Origin: Anaerolineae bacterium
GTDB taxonomy: Bacteria > Chloroflexota > Anaerolineae > 4572-78 > J111
Assembly (NCBI GenBank): GCA_016931895.1
Contig: JAFGDY010000306.1
Location: 1 to 52,165, forward strand
DNA: 52,165 nucleotides
Reading direction: 5' to 3'
The notes below the pieces were generated by a model. That model searched no databases. It saw only the letters and a list, made by a program, of their open reading frames with translations, and was not told the origin of the DNA. Numbering within the stretch: position 1 is the stretch's first letter; the number at the start of each line of letters is the position of its first letter. Of this stretch, positions 43,900 through 52,165 are shown piece by piece. A program made the position numbers and the translations under genes.

Positions 43900-43982
43900 A
43901 GTTAATTTCCAAACAAGCGTAGCTATTCAGCCTATACCTCAACAAGACGACTGAATAGAAACAAACAGAAACAAACCACGGG

Positions 43983-44285
43983 TCAGGCCGCCAACTCCTG
44001 CGGCAACCACATCAGTTCGGCTTCTTGCTCTTCGGCCACCAGCAGATCATCGGCCAGAATGGCATGCACTACCTGATCCAAAGTGGTCAGAAGCCGGCCG
44101 GCTCGATTGCGATAATGACGAATACCCAGGCTCAAATCTTCGTCAATGCGGGCCACCAGTTTAAGCGCAGCGTAATAAGCCGCGTCTTTTTCAGATAGAG
44201 GCGGGGCCACCACCAATTCTGGATAGGCTCTGCGCTGAGAGGGGCGCTGCTTATGGTTTGAGTTTCGCATTTGAAGATGTTCCAT
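43983..44285 (-). CDS. small protein of 100 aa between mraY and murD
   Basis: I do not recognise it. The protein is soluble and helical. Its N-terminus is basic (MEHLQMRNSNHKQRPSQRRA) and its C-terminal half acidic (LADDLLVAEEQEAELMWL), with a central helix LSEKDAAYYAALKLVARIDE. GGAGG lies about 8 bases upstream of the ATG, so it is very likely a real gene. It is located between mraY and murD, where a divisome or cell-wall function is plausible but unproven. Confidence 0.7.
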   Translation of the reverse strand: MEHLQMRNSNHKQRPSQRRAYPELVVAPPLSEKDAAYYAALKLVARIDEDLSLGIRHYRNRAGRLLTTLDQVVHAILADDLLVAEEQEAELMWLPQELAA

Positions 44286-44361
44286 TTTGAATGGTCCTCC
44301 ATATTATTCACTAATAAATTTATTAAAACGTCTGCCTAAACCAGACGCTTATCCACAACCT

Positions 44362-45354
44362 TTAGATTAAAGCCAGGGCAATGCCCAACATAGCCGATAA
44401 AATACCAACCAGCCAGAAACGTTGGGTTACGTGGGTTTCAGACCAACCCAATAGCTCAAAATGGTGATGCATTGGGGCCATTTTGAACAAACGCTTACCC
44501 CTGGTCAATTTAAAGAAACCTACCTGCAAAATAACCGACGCCGTTTCGGCCACAAAAACAAAGCCCACCACCGGCAAAAGCAACCACTGGCCCGTCATCA
44601 GGGCCACCACGGCTAAAGTAGCGCCCAGGGCCAGCGAGCCGGTATCGCCCATGATCATTTCGGCGGGATAGGCATTGTACCAGAGAAAGGCTAACACTGC
44701 CCCCACCACCGTATAAACAAAGGCCACCAGCCAAATTTGCCCCTGCAAAAAAGCAATTACGCCATAGGCCACAAAGGCCACCGCGGCAATGCTGCCGGCC
44801 AAACCATCCAGGCCATCGGTTAAATTAACCGCGTTAGACATACCCACAATAAAAAAAATGGCAATTGGAAGATAGAGCCAGCCGATGTCAATTTTTTCCT
44901 CAATGCCTGGAATGGCAATGCTGCGTAAATCCAGCGCGTAATGCAAAAATAGGGCCGTGGCTGTGGCAAAAATCAATTGCCACAAAAGTTTTTGACGCGC
45001 TGTCAAACCGGTGGTGATCACTCTGACTCCCATTAAATCGTCAACCGCGCCCAGAATGCTAAAGGCAAGCATGACGCCCATTGGCACCAGAATGGACCGG
45101 CCAATGAGATTTTCCTCGCCCAACAAGTTGGCGAACAGGTTGGCAATATTTAAAACAAGCGTGATCAGCAAAACCGGCACAATGATCATCAAACCGCCCA
45201 TGGTGGGGGTCCCCTTTTTCACTTGATGGGTGACCGGCCCCTCAATGCGAATGCCTTTGCCAATGTTGTACCGTCTCAATAAAGCAATCAAGGGCGGCCC
45301 CCAAATAACGGCTAATAAAAATGAGATTGTGCCCAAAGTAAGTGAATATGCCAT
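44362..45354 (-). CDS. mraY: phospho-MurNAc-pentapeptide translocase MraY
   Basis: MraY transfers phospho-MurNAc-pentapeptide to undecaprenyl phosphate, forming lipid I. The 330-aa protein has about 10 transmembrane helices and the family motifs KKGTPTMGG, DDLMGVRV, NAVNLTDGLDGLAG, GDTGSLALGA and the C-terminal APMHHHFELLGWSETHV. The ATG at 45354 (MAYSLTLG) is preferred to an upstream in-frame extension, which would overlap murF. It follows murF by 25 bases. Confidence 0.96.
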   Translation of the reverse strand: MAYSLTLGTISFLLAVIWGPPLIALLRRYNIGKGIRIEGPVTHQVKKGTPTMGGLMIIVPVLLITLVLNIANLFANLLGEENLIGRSILVPMGVMLAFSILGAVDDLMGVRVITTGLTARQKLLWQLIFATATALFLHYALDLRSIAIPGIEEKIDIGWLYLPIAIFFIVGMSNAVNLTDGLDGLAGSIAAVAFVAYGVIAFLQGQIWLVAFVYTVVGAVLAFLWYNAYPAEMIMGDTGSLALGATLAVVALMTGQWLLLPVVGFVFVAETASVILQVGFFKLTRGKRLFKMAPMHHHFELLGWSETHVTQRFWLVGILSAMLGIALALI

Positions 45355-45379
45355 AGTGCCTGAACGGAAAGCTGACCCC

Positions 45380-46819
45380 CTATTTTGTATCCTGTACAGC
45401 CAAAGCCGAAACAATTTTTTCCAATTTTTGGGCGTTGGAGCCTTTGAGCAACACAATGTCGCCAGGCCCCAACGTTTTTTCCAGGTACGCAATCGCCGCT
45501 TCATTGTTGGTCAATTGCAAAATAAGCGAGGGGTCAAGACCGCACTCCTGCGCCCCCGCCGCCATAAATTTGGCCCGCGCGCCCAGCACAATGAGCAGGT
45601 CAACCACATCAGCCGCGCGACACCCCACTTTACGATGCCCTTCCTCTTCAAAACTGCCCAATTCCAACATGTCGCCCAATACCGCAATTTTTTTGGCCGC
45701 CGGCAGGTCGTCCAATAAATTTAAGGCGGCAATGGTGGAGGCCGGGCTGGCGTTGTAGGTGTCATCCAATAAAATCGACTCGTTAGGCCCGGGCGCCGCC
45801 ACCAGGCGTAACTGAGCGGTGCTGGGCAGCGCCTGCAAACCGCTGATAATTTCTTCCCAGGCCATTCCTTCAACCAGGCCCACCAAAGCGGCCCGCAGCG
45901 CCGTATGCACACTATGCCGCCCCAGAAGAGGCACGCGCACGTGCAAAACTTCATCCTGATAATGAAAAACAAAACGGATCCCCTCCAGGCCGGCGCTGAC
46001 CACATCACTGGCCCATAGATCGGCCTGGGGCGATAGGCCATAAGTGACCACCCGGGCCTGGGTTTTATCCGCCATAGGCAAAACCAGGGGGTCATCATAA
46101 TTGAGAATAGCCACGCCTCCCTCTGCCGCGGGCGGGAGAGCCTGGACCAACTCGGTTTTGGCCTGCGCAATCCGCTCAATAGTGCCCAGGCGTTCCAGAT
46201 GGGTTGGCCCTACATTGGTAACCACCCCCACCTGTGGGCGGGCAATCTCGCACAGGAGGGAAATTTCCCCCAGGTCGTACATGCCCATTTCCAGCACCAC
46301 TCGTTCGTGGGCGGCGGTTAAGTTCAGCAGGGTCAGGGGGAGGCCGATCTCGTTGTTAAGATTACCCTCGCTGGCCAGGGTATTGAAACGCGCCGATAGC
46401 ACCGAACTGACCAATTCTTTGGTGGTGCTTTTACCCACACTGCCGGTAATGCCAATTACGCGCGGGTCAAACTTTTTGCGCCAGAATATGGCCAATTGTT
46501 GTAAGCCGGTTAAACTGTCTTGCACCTGAATACAAACTGGCAAATCTTCATGAGCCAGGGCCGAAACCGTAATAGGCTGGCCCGTTTTAATGAGCCGACC
46601 CCCCTCAACCGGCCGATGGACAATGGCCGCTATGGCCCCACGCTCAAACGCGTCTTCCACAAAAAGATGGCCGTCGGTGTTTGCGCCGGGTAGGGCCACA
46701 AAGAGCGCCCCCTCGCCGGCCTGCCGCGAATCAATGGTGATGGCTTCAATAGGCTGCGGCGCTTCCAGACGATATTCAGTTAAACCTTCCATCACATCGG
46801 CTAGAGTTAAATCAGTCAT
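45380..46819 (-). CDS. murF: UDP-MurNAc-tripeptide--D-Ala-D-Ala ligase MurF
   Basis: MurF adds D-Ala-D-Ala to UDP-MurNAc-tripeptide. The 479-aa protein has ITIDSRQAGEGALFVALPGA, the ATP loop ITGSVGKSTTKELVSSVL, the MurF-type GNLNNEIGLPLTLLNL, EMGMYDLGEI and LLDDTYNASPASTIAAL. These patterns distinguish it from MurE. It directly follows ftsI, without murE in between. ATG start, no clear Shine-Dalgarno. Confidence 0.96.
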   Translation of the reverse strand: MTDLTLADVMEGLTEYRLEAPQPIEAITIDSRQAGEGALFVALPGANTDGHLFVEDAFERGAIAAIVHRPVEGGRLIKTGQPITVSALAHEDLPVCIQVQDSLTGLQQLAIFWRKKFDPRVIGITGSVGKSTTKELVSSVLSARFNTLASEGNLNNEIGLPLTLLNLTAAHERVVLEMGMYDLGEISLLCEIARPQVGVVTNVGPTHLERLGTIERIAQAKTELVQALPPAAEGGVAILNYDDPLVLPMADKTQARVVTYGLSPQADLWASDVVSAGLEGIRFVFHYQDEVLHVRVPLLGRHSVHTALRAALVGLVEGMAWEEIISGLQALPSTAQLRLVAAPGPNESILLDDTYNASPASTIAALNLLDDLPAAKKIAVLGDMLELGSFEEEGHRKVGCRAADVVDLLIVLGARAKFMAAGAQECGLDPSLILQLTNNEAAIAYLEKTLGPGDIVLLKGSNAQKLEKIVSALAVQDTK

Positions 46820-46855
46820 AGTTCAATTCAACAAAATGATGAATTCTCTTTAAGC

Positions 46856-48559
46856 TCATTTGGTTTGCGCCAGCCGCACGTTGTCGGGCGGAATGTCGAG
46901 CAAGACCACTAACTGTTCGGCGATACGCCTGAAAGTTGGGGCAGCCGTTTCATTGCCCCAACGAGACGTGGCCGGGCGGTCAATTACCACCAGCACCAAC
47001 ACCTCGGAGTCATCGGCGGGCAGATACCCCACAAAAGAGGCCAGGGTGAGCGTGGGATGGTAACCGCCGGGCACGGGAATTTCGGCGGTGCCGGTTTTTC
47101 CGGCTACCCGGTAGCCGGGCACCATGGCCAACGAATCGGCTTGCTCCAGAGCAGTAACCAACATCCCGGTTAAGGTTGACGCGGTTTCTTGCGATACAGC
47201 CCGCCGCACCACCAGGGGTTTTACCTGGATTTCCCGCCCGCCGTCAAGCACTCGCTCAACCACATAAGGTTTCATCAATAGACCATCGTTGGCAATGGCC
47301 GCCACAGCCACGGCAATTTGAAGGGGGGTTACGGCAATGCCCTGGCCAAAAGAGTTGGCCCCCAAATCGCTTTCATGCCAGGTGGCGTCTTTGGGTGTTT
47401 TGAGCGTGCCGGGGCCTTCACTGCCCAGGTCAATTTCGGTCAGATGGCCAAAGCCAAACCGTTTCATGTACGTGTAAAAACGATCTTTGCCCAATTTGCC
47501 GGCAACCTGGGCAATGCCCACGTTTAAACTTTTGGCCAACACGGTGGTCATATTCACCGGGCCATGTGATTGGCGGTCCCAATTGTAAAAAATACGGCCG
47601 CCAAACTCAATCGCTCCGCTGTCAAAAACCGTGCTGTCGGGCGTAACCACCCCGGCGTCCAAACCGGCCGCCATTGTGATAATTTTCAATACCGAGCCAG
47701 GCTCGTATTGTTCGCTGACAACCGGGTCCGGGAAAAGCCGGTCATCACTGTGGCTATAATTGTTGGGGTTATAAGCAGGATAACTGGCCATGGCCAACAC
47801 CGCCCCGGTTTTGGGCTGCAAAACCACCACCGAGCCACCCTGGGCGCGGTATTGTTGCACTGCCGTTTTTAACTCCCGCTCCACCAAAAATTGAACCGAA
47901 CGATCAAGGGTGAGGTAAAGCGTTGTGCCGCTCACCGGAGGCACAAAATGGCTGATGCCCAGGGGTATCATTTCGCCAAAAGGACTTCGCTCACCGGCTT
48001 GCAAGCCGGGTTTGCCGCTGAGCATATTCTGGTAGTAACCTTCCACCCCGTAAAAACCGCGGCCATTGCCATTAACAAACCCCAACAAATGCGCGGCCAT
48101 TTCTCCCTCGGGGTAAACCCGTTTGGCCCGCGGTTCGGTCTGAACCCCCACTATGTCCCAACCAATAAGGGTTTCACCCACTGCTTGGGGAGCAGCGTAA
48201 ACAATGGGTACCCAGAGGTCCTGGCTGGTCAGGTGCTGCAACAGTTCCTCGCGCGGCATGTCCAGGAGACGAGAAAGCCGGTCGGCGGTAGCATACGGGT
48301 CGCCGATGATTTGCGGGCTGGCCGAAATATCGTATTGGATAACGTCAACGGCCAGCAGATGCCCGACCCGGTCGCGGATTTCGCCCCGCCGGGCCGGAAT
48401 GATCAATTCATCCCGGTGTTCCGCTTCCGCCAGGGCCACAAAGTTACGGTGCTCAATAATTTGCCAACGAATCAGTTGGCCAATGAGCACCAATCCGGCG
48501 GCGCACATCACCGACATAATGGCATAGATACGGTATCTAAAATGGTCCGCTGTTTTCAT
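46856..48559 (-). CDS. ftsI: penicillin-binding protein FtsI (class B transpeptidase)
   Basis: FtsI crosslinks septal peptidoglycan. The 567-aa protein has one N-terminal membrane helix (about residues 8-28) and the class B dimerisation domain with IIPARRGEIRDRVGHLLAVD. The transpeptidase has SxxK at S289-K292 (EPGSVLKII), SxN at S344-N346 (KSLNVGIAQ) and KTG at 488 (AGKTGTAEIP). No PASTA repeats. The ATG immediately follows the FtsL-like stop codon. Next is murF, after 36 bases. Confidence 0.95.
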   Translation of the reverse strand: MKTADHFRYRIYAIMSVMCAAGLVLIGQLIRWQIIEHRNFVALAEAEHRDELIIPARRGEIRDRVGHLLAVDVIQYDISASPQIIGDPYATADRLSRLLDMPREELLQHLTSQDLWVPIVYAAPQAVGETLIGWDIVGVQTEPRAKRVYPEGEMAAHLLGFVNGNGRGFYGVEGYYQNMLSGKPGLQAGERSPFGEMIPLGISHFVPPVSGTTLYLTLDRSVQFLVERELKTAVQQYRAQGGSVVVLQPKTGAVLAMASYPAYNPNNYSHSDDRLFPDPVVSEQYEPGSVLKIITMAAGLDAGVVTPDSTVFDSGAIEFGGRIFYNWDRQSHGPVNMTTVLAKSLNVGIAQVAGKLGKDRFYTYMKRFGFGHLTEIDLGSEGPGTLKTPKDATWHESDLGANSFGQGIAVTPLQIAVAVAAIANDGLLMKPYVVERVLDGGREIQVKPLVVRRAVSQETASTLTGMLVTALEQADSLAMVPGYRVAGKTGTAEIPVPGGYHPTLTLASFVGYLPADDSEVLVLVVIDRPATSRWGNETAAPTFRRIAEQLVVLLDIPPDNVRLAQTK

Positions 48560-49048
48560 TTACTCTTCAACCAGCCACGCCGTAAAACTATCCAGCGTAT
48601 CTACCCACCAATCCGCCATGGGAGAGGGAGACTCCGGGAGTGAAACGGGAAAGGCAGCAATGTATTCTGTTTCAGCCACGTTCACTTCCCGCCCCTCTAT
48701 TTTTGCCGGGAGGGGATAATGGGCCACCGGCAAATAACGCACGTTGGTGGTTGGCCCCAGGCCCAGTTCAGGGGCGCGGGTTTCAATCCGGGCCAGATTT
48801 TCCAATTGAGCAATTTCAAGGGCCAGGGCTGCATTTTGGTTTTCCAGATGGTCCAATTCTAACCGCAATTCATCAATACGATACCGGGTAGTGGTTACCG
48901 CGCTGGCCTGCGATAGATACAACCAACCCACCAGGCTGAAAATTGCCAAAATCAACAAAAAGCCCAGCGCGGCTTTGCTGTCCAGCCGCCAGGGAAGCTG
49001 GCGAACGACATTTTCCGGTTTCCAGTTGATCATCGTATGAGTTGACAT
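48560..49048 (-). CDS. FtsL-like bitopic division protein
   Basis: The 162-aa protein has a short cytoplasmic N-terminus, a single transmembrane helix (about residues 27-49) and a heptad-like coiled coil (about 56-88, IDELRLELDHLENQNAALAL), then RIETRAPELGLGPTTNVRYL. This is the FtsL/DivIC pattern; sequence identity in the family is low, so the call rests on position between rsmH and ftsI, size and topology. The C-terminal extension of about 50 residues is longer than usual. It is 4 bases after rsmH. Confidence 0.75.
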   Translation of the reverse strand: MSTHTMINWKPENVVRQLPWRLDSKAALGFLLILAIFSLVGWLYLSQASAVTTTRYRIDELRLELDHLENQNAALALEIAQLENLARIETRAPELGLGPTTNVRYLPVAHYPLPAKIEGREVNVAETEYIAAFPVSLPESPSPMADWWVDTLDSFTAWLVEE

Positions 49049-49052
49049 AATG

Positions 49053-50000
49053 TTATAACCCTATTGACGCAACGACCCGCAGCTTTGCACTGCGGGCCCT
49101 TGGGTTTTCATCTATCTCAGCCAAACTAGGCGTTATTGGTTTTTTGGTTATAATATGTATAGTTGCTTTATGTCTACATGTACAGACCGGTTGAGTTGGC
49201 GGACAAATACAATCCTGGGATTCCTGTTTGAAGTATTGTTTAACAATTCTATCTTCTAACGAATGAAAACTAATTACGGCCAGCCGGCCCCCTGGCTCCA
49301 GCAAAGAGATGGCTTGCGGCAAAACTCGCTCCAGGGCGCCCAATTCATCATTCACGGCAATACGCAATGCCTGAAAGGCGCGCGTGGCCGGATGAATTTT
49401 GAGCTTACCCGGCCGCCGGCCGCTTTTTTGGCGCCGAGGCCCAACCGCACCGGCCACAAGATCAGCCAGCTCCTGGGTGCGCTCAAGGGGTCGAGCCTGC
49501 ACAATGGCCCGGGCAATCCGGCGGCTGTACGGTTCTTCGCCGTACCGGTAAATCAGATCGGCCAGTTCCGTTTCCGGTAAGTGATTGACCAGGTCGGCGG
49601 CGGTTTCGCCGGCAGAGGGGTCCATCCGCATATCCAGCGGGCCATCCGTTTGAAACGAAAAGCCGCGCTCCGGTTGGTCAAGCTGCATTGACGAGACCCC
49701 TAAATCCAGCAAGATGCCATGCGCCAGCGGGATTTGCTGCTGTTGCGCTATCTGGCTCAACTGGTCAAAATTTGCATGAAAAAGATGAACCCGCTGACCA
49801 AACTCGGCTAACCGGCGACTGGCTATGGCCAGGGCGCGCTCATCCCGGTCCAAGCCAAACAATTGGCCGTCTGGCGCTGAAGCCTTGAGTATGGCCGCCG
49901 CGTGACCGCCCCCGCCAACCGTGCCGTCAATATAAACGCCGCCGGGGCGAGGTTGCAAGGCTGGTATGGTTTCTGTTAAAAGAACAGGTTGGTGGGCCAT
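49053..50000 (-). CDS. rsmH: 16S rRNA (cytosine(1402)-N(4))-methyltransferase RsmH
   Basis: RsmH methylates N4 of C1402 in 16S rRNA. The 315-aa protein has the SAM-binding motif [53 protein letters not shown] and the C-terminal [20 protein letters not shown]. It is the second gene of the dcw cluster, 34 bases after mraZ, as in most bacteria. ATG start; no strong Shine-Dalgarno. Confidence 0.97.
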   Translation of the reverse strand: MAHQPVLLTETIPALQPRPGGVYIDGTVGGGGHAAAILKASAPDGQLFGLDRDERALAIASRRLAEFGQRVHLFHANFDQLSQIAQQQQIPLAHGILLDLGVSSMQLDQPERGFSFQTDGPLDMRMDPSAGETAADLVNHLPETELADLIYRYGEEPYSRRIARAIVQARPLERTQELADLVAGAVGPRRQKSGRRPGKLKIHPATRAFQALRIAVNDELGALERVLPQAISLLEPGGRLAVISFHSLEDRIVKQYFKQESQDCICPPTQPVCTCRHKATIHIITKKPITPSLAEIDENPRARSAKLRVVASIGL

Positions 50001-50034
50001 AGTTAGAATATTAAAACGTGGCCACGTTCAATAC

Positions 50035-50466
50035 CTAAATGCCTAAATCCTGCAACTGGGCCGCAATAGCGCCAGGGTCTTCTTCAACCTGGGTGACCAC
50101 CTGCGACCACTTGGCCGGATTCCAGATTTCAACCCGGTTCATGACGCCAATGATCACGGTTTCACTTTCAATGCCGGCGTAATCCCGCAGATTTTGGGGC
50201 ACCAAAACCCGGCCCTGGCGGTCGGGAACGGAGTCGGAGGCGTTAGAAAACATAAAACGACTAAAGTTTCGAGCAGCCGGATTGGTGGTAGGCAACTGGG
50301 CGATTTTTTCGGACAATGTTTCAAACTGAGAACGACTGAAGGCCCACAAACAGCCGTCCAGGCCGCGGGTAATAACCACACCCCCTTCCAATTCATCACG
50401 GAATTTGGCAGGGATGGTCAAACGGCCTTTATCATCAATCGTATGTTCGTATTCACCCAAAAACAT
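50035..50466 (-). CDS. mraZ: transcriptional regulator MraZ
   Basis: MraZ is an AbrB-like DNA-binding protein that represses the dcw operon. The 143-aa protein has two SpoVT-AbrB folds, the first with EYEHTIDDKGRLTIPAKFRD and the second with VPDRQGRVLVPQNLRDYAGI. Upstream are four TGGGN repeats at 10-bp spacing, the known MraZ operator, so it is likely autoregulated. It is the first gene of the cluster. Confidence 0.97.
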   Translation of the reverse strand: MFLGEYEHTIDDKGRLTIPAKFRDELEGGVVITRGLDGCLWAFSRSQFETLSEKIAQLPTTNPAARNFSRFMFSNASDSVPDRQGRVLVPQNLRDYAGIESETVIIGVMNRVEIWNPAKWSQVVTQVEEDPGAIAAQLQDLGI

Positions 50467-50535
50467 AATCGTGTACCCTGGTGGTGAGGGGTGGGGAATT
50501 TTCCCCCACTAGAGAGAAAGAACAAGTGTTCTATA

Positions 50536-50570
50536 CCCCATTTTCCCCCATTTCTCCCCACTATGTCCCA
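50536..50570 (-). promoter_or_regulatory. MraZ operator: four TGGGN boxes
   Basis: On the minus strand TGGGN repeats occur at 50566-50570, 50556-50560, 50546-50550 and 50536-50540, each separated by 5 bases, giving 10-bp periodicity. They lie just after the dcw -10. A fifth TGGGA is in the promoter spacer at 50588-50592. MraZ binds three or four such repeats in known species. Confidence 0.9.
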
Positions 50571-50571
50571 C

Positions 50572-50600
50572 ATTATAACCTATTTTGTCCCACTTGTCTA
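50572..50600 (-). promoter_or_regulatory. sigma70 promoter of the dcw cluster (mraZ)
   Basis: On the minus strand TAGACA (50595-50600), a 17-base spacer and perfect TATAAT (50572-50577). Transcription should start about 100 bases before the mraZ ATG, within the TGGGN boxes. Confidence 0.85.
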
Positions 50601-50652
50601 GTCGGGTTACAAAATTTTTAAGGTTATGTTTATTTGGTGATTGCCCAAAACT

Positions 50653-50681
50653 TTGCGGCTGGAATCGAAGTAAGGTATAAT
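50653..50681 (+). promoter_or_regulatory. sigma70 promoter of rmd
   Basis: TTGCGG (50653-50658), a 17-base spacer and TATAAT (50676-50681), about 90 bases before the rmd start. Confidence 0.65.
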
Positions 50682-50774
50682 GTGGCCCATTTGGGCGTAA
50701 GGGGTTATTACCGGGCGGCGATGTAGCTGATCAGGCCTTGCTTGACGCCCTTTTTTGATGCGAGGAGAAACTTA

Positions 50775-51731
50775 GTGCGAGCATTGATTACCGGCATTAC
50801 CGGCTTTGCCGGGGGACATTTGGCCCAAACTCTATTGGACCGAAGGGAAAAAGTTTATGGAGTGGATATTCGCCCAACTCAGGGTTTGCCGTATCTTAGC
50901 CCCAAAATAAAATCGTTCACCGCCGATTTGAGCGATCCAACGCTGGTGGCCAATTTATTGCACGATATTCAACCGGAAGCTATTTATCACTTGGCCGGCC
51001 AACCTTTTGTGCCAACCTCCTGGCAGGACCCCTGGGGAACCATTGAAAACAATATCCGCCCCCAACTGAACATTCTTCAGGCTATTACTCAGCAACGGCT
51101 AAACACGCGGCTCTTGATTGTGGCCTCTAACCAGGTTTACGGCAAGGTCAGCCCAAACCAATTGCCGGTGCGAGAAGAAACTCCCTTCCGCCCTGAGAAT
51201 CCGTATGGCGTGAGCAAGGTGGCCCAGGATATGCTGGCCCTACAATATCACGTGAGCCACGGGGTGGATGTGCTGCGCGTGCGCGCTTTTAACCACATCG
51301 GGCCGCGCCAAAATCCCCACTTTGTTTCCTCCTCCTTTGCCAAACAAATCGCCGAGATAGAGGCGGGACTGGCCAAGCCGGTGATGCGCGTGGGCAACCT
51401 GGAAGCGCAGCGAGACTTCACCGATGTAGTGGACGTGATGCAAGCTTATGCCCTGCTGGTTGAGCGCGGCGAGCCGGGCGAGGCTTATAACGTGGGCACG
51501 GGGCAGGCTCATTCCATTCAATACCTGCTGGACGTGCTGCTTGGCTACAGCAATGTAAAAATAAAGGTTGAGCAAGACCCCAAAAGAATGCGCCCTTCCG
51601 ACGTACCGGTGTTGTATGCCGACAACGGCAAGTTACGCGCCGCCACCGGCTGGGAACCGACCTATACCTTTGAGGAAAGTTTGCGGCGCGTATTGGATTA
51701 TTGGCGGGCGGAAGTTGGACCGGGAAGGTGA
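50775..51731 (+). CDS. rmd: GDP-6-deoxy-D-mannose reductase (Rmd)
   Basis: Rmd reduces GDP-4-keto-6-deoxy-mannose to GDP-D-rhamnose. The 318-aa SDR protein begins [20 protein letters not shown] with the glycine motif. It has LAGQPFVPTSWQDPWGTIEN, the catalytic YGVSKVAQD (Y-x3-K) and the C-terminal KRMRPSDVPVLYADNGKLRA followed by a TGWEP segment, typical of Rmd. The GTG at 50775 (MRALITG) has GAGGAG about 8 bases upstream, while an earlier ATG lacks one. It is divergent from mraZ. gmd is 25 kb away. Confidence 0.88.
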   Translation: MRALITGITGFAGGHLAQTLLDRREKVYGVDIRPTQGLPYLSPKIKSFTADLSDPTLVANLLHDIQPEAIYHLAGQPFVPTSWQDPWGTIENNIRPQLNILQAITQQRLNTRLLIVASNQVYGKVSPNQLPVREETPFRPENPYGVSKVAQDMLALQYHVSHGVDVLRVRAFNHIGPRQNPHFVSSSFAKQIAEIEAGLAKPVMRVGNLEAQRDFTDVVDVMQAYALLVERGEPGEAYNVGTGQAHSIQYLLDVLLGYSNVKIKVEQDPKRMRPSDVPVLYADNGKLRAATGWEPTYTFEESLRRVLDYWRAEVGPGR

Positions 51732-51754
51732 AACATACAGGCTCTCAGGAATTT

Positions 51755-52165
51755 TTACCGCCGAAAGTCTTCCGCCGGTTCGGGCTTATTGTCCAAAATC
51801 TGCTCAATCCGTTCCATCACCGCCGGAGTCAATTTTTCCACCATCTCCAGCGCCTGCATGTTCTCCACCACCTGGGCCGGTTTAGACGCCCCGGTGATCA
51901 CTGTACTCACCTGGGGATTTTTCAAACACCAGGCCAGGGCCAGTTGCGCCATTGAGCAGCCTAATTCCCGGGCTATTGGCGTCAACTGCCGCACTTTCTC
52001 CAAACGCCGCTGCCCTTCTTCACTTTCAAACATCTCCCGCAACCACTCGTAGCCCGGCAAGGTAATCCGGCTGTCTTCGGGAATACCCTCGTTGTATTTG
52101 CCGGTCAACAAGCCGCTGGCCAAAGGACTCCAGATGGTTGTGCCCAGGCCAAATTCCGCGTAGGC
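51755..52165 (-). CDS. aldo/keto reductase, 5' end outside the window
   Basis: The C-terminal 136 residues of an NADPH-dependent aldo/keto reductase are present; the coding region runs off the window edge with no start visible. It shows [47 protein letters not shown] and the [13 protein letters not shown] segment, the C-terminal cofactor-binding part of voltage-gated potassium channel beta-subunit-like reductases. The family is about 320-340 aa, so roughly 190 residues lie outside. It converges with rmd. Confidence 0.92.
   Translation of the reverse strand, partial: AYAEFGLGTTIWSPLASGLLTGKYNEGIPEDSRITLPGYEWLREMFESEEGQRRLEKVRQLTPIARELGCSMAQLALAWCLKNPQVSTVITGASKPAQVVENMQALEMVEKLTPAVMERIEQILDNKPEPAEDFRR

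Larger units (their letters stand above)
50467..50774. other. divergent mraZ/rmd promoter region
   Basis: These 308 bases between mraZ and rmd carry the dcw promoter with MraZ boxes (50536-50600) and the rmd promoter (50653-50681). A short GTGGGG/CCCCAC hairpin with AT-rich loop lies in the mraZ leader near 50492-50509. No gene was seen. Confidence 0.6.

Noticed and set aside
47891-48643. 250-aa plus-strand frame opposite ftsI
   Set aside because: Shadow frame; ftsI has full catalytic motifs on the other strand.

Overview
The window is a bacterial chromosome segment with dense housekeeping genes. No rRNA, tRNA, CRISPR array or intact insertion sequence was seen. Gene content and protein style suggest a Chloroflexota bacterium, perhaps Anaerolineae-like. 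The pointers are a beta-type adenylylatable glutamine synthetase, many GTG/TTG starts, short interspersed fold-back repeats and lineage-type hypothetical proteins. This is inference and no 16S gene is present to confirm it.

Layout. Positions 1-1360 are a gene graveyard: remnants of a peptide ABC permease and an NAD(P)-binding reductase, plus repeats. Then come recA, a long non-coding gap, recX behind an intrinsic terminator, and rny (RNase Y). Next is a cell-envelope stress module: an ECF sigma factor behind an ECF-type promoter, a zinc-finger anti-sigma factor and a secreted/membrane bactofilin-like protein. These are followed by murJ (minus strand), nth, two unknown genes and pgk. A nitrogen block (14.3-23.2 kb) holds an ANTAR antiterminator, amt behind an attenuator-like leader, an unknown 319-aa protein, glnA and an unusual glnE carrying two ACT domains. 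Positions 23.3-30.2 kb carry a UroD-family protein, ubiX, gmd, a membrane protein of unknown function, an M24 peptidase and a REC-GAF-zinc-wHTH regulator.

From 50.5 kb down to 30.4 kb, on the minus strand, runs a dcw (division and cell wall) cluster: mraZ, rsmH, ftsL-like, ftsI, murF, mraY, a small ORF, murD, ftsW, murG, three tandem CvpA-like paralogues, murC, a small ORF, murB, ddl, ftsQ, ftsA, ftsZ. murE is absent. The cluster starts at a promoter with four TGGGN MraZ boxes. The ftsA-ftsZ end has its own promoter carrying two NrdR-like boxes 32 bp apart, one filling the -35/-10 spacer. Divergent from mraZ lies rmd (partner of gmd for GDP-D-rhamnose), followed by a truncated aldo/keto reductase.

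The strongest candidates for undescribed biology are the NrdR-like control of ftsAZ, the GlnE-ACT fusion in a nitrogen block with no visible PII gene, the ANTAR/attenuator arrangement in front of amt, and the CvpA-like triplet plus two small unknown proteins inside the dcw cluster.
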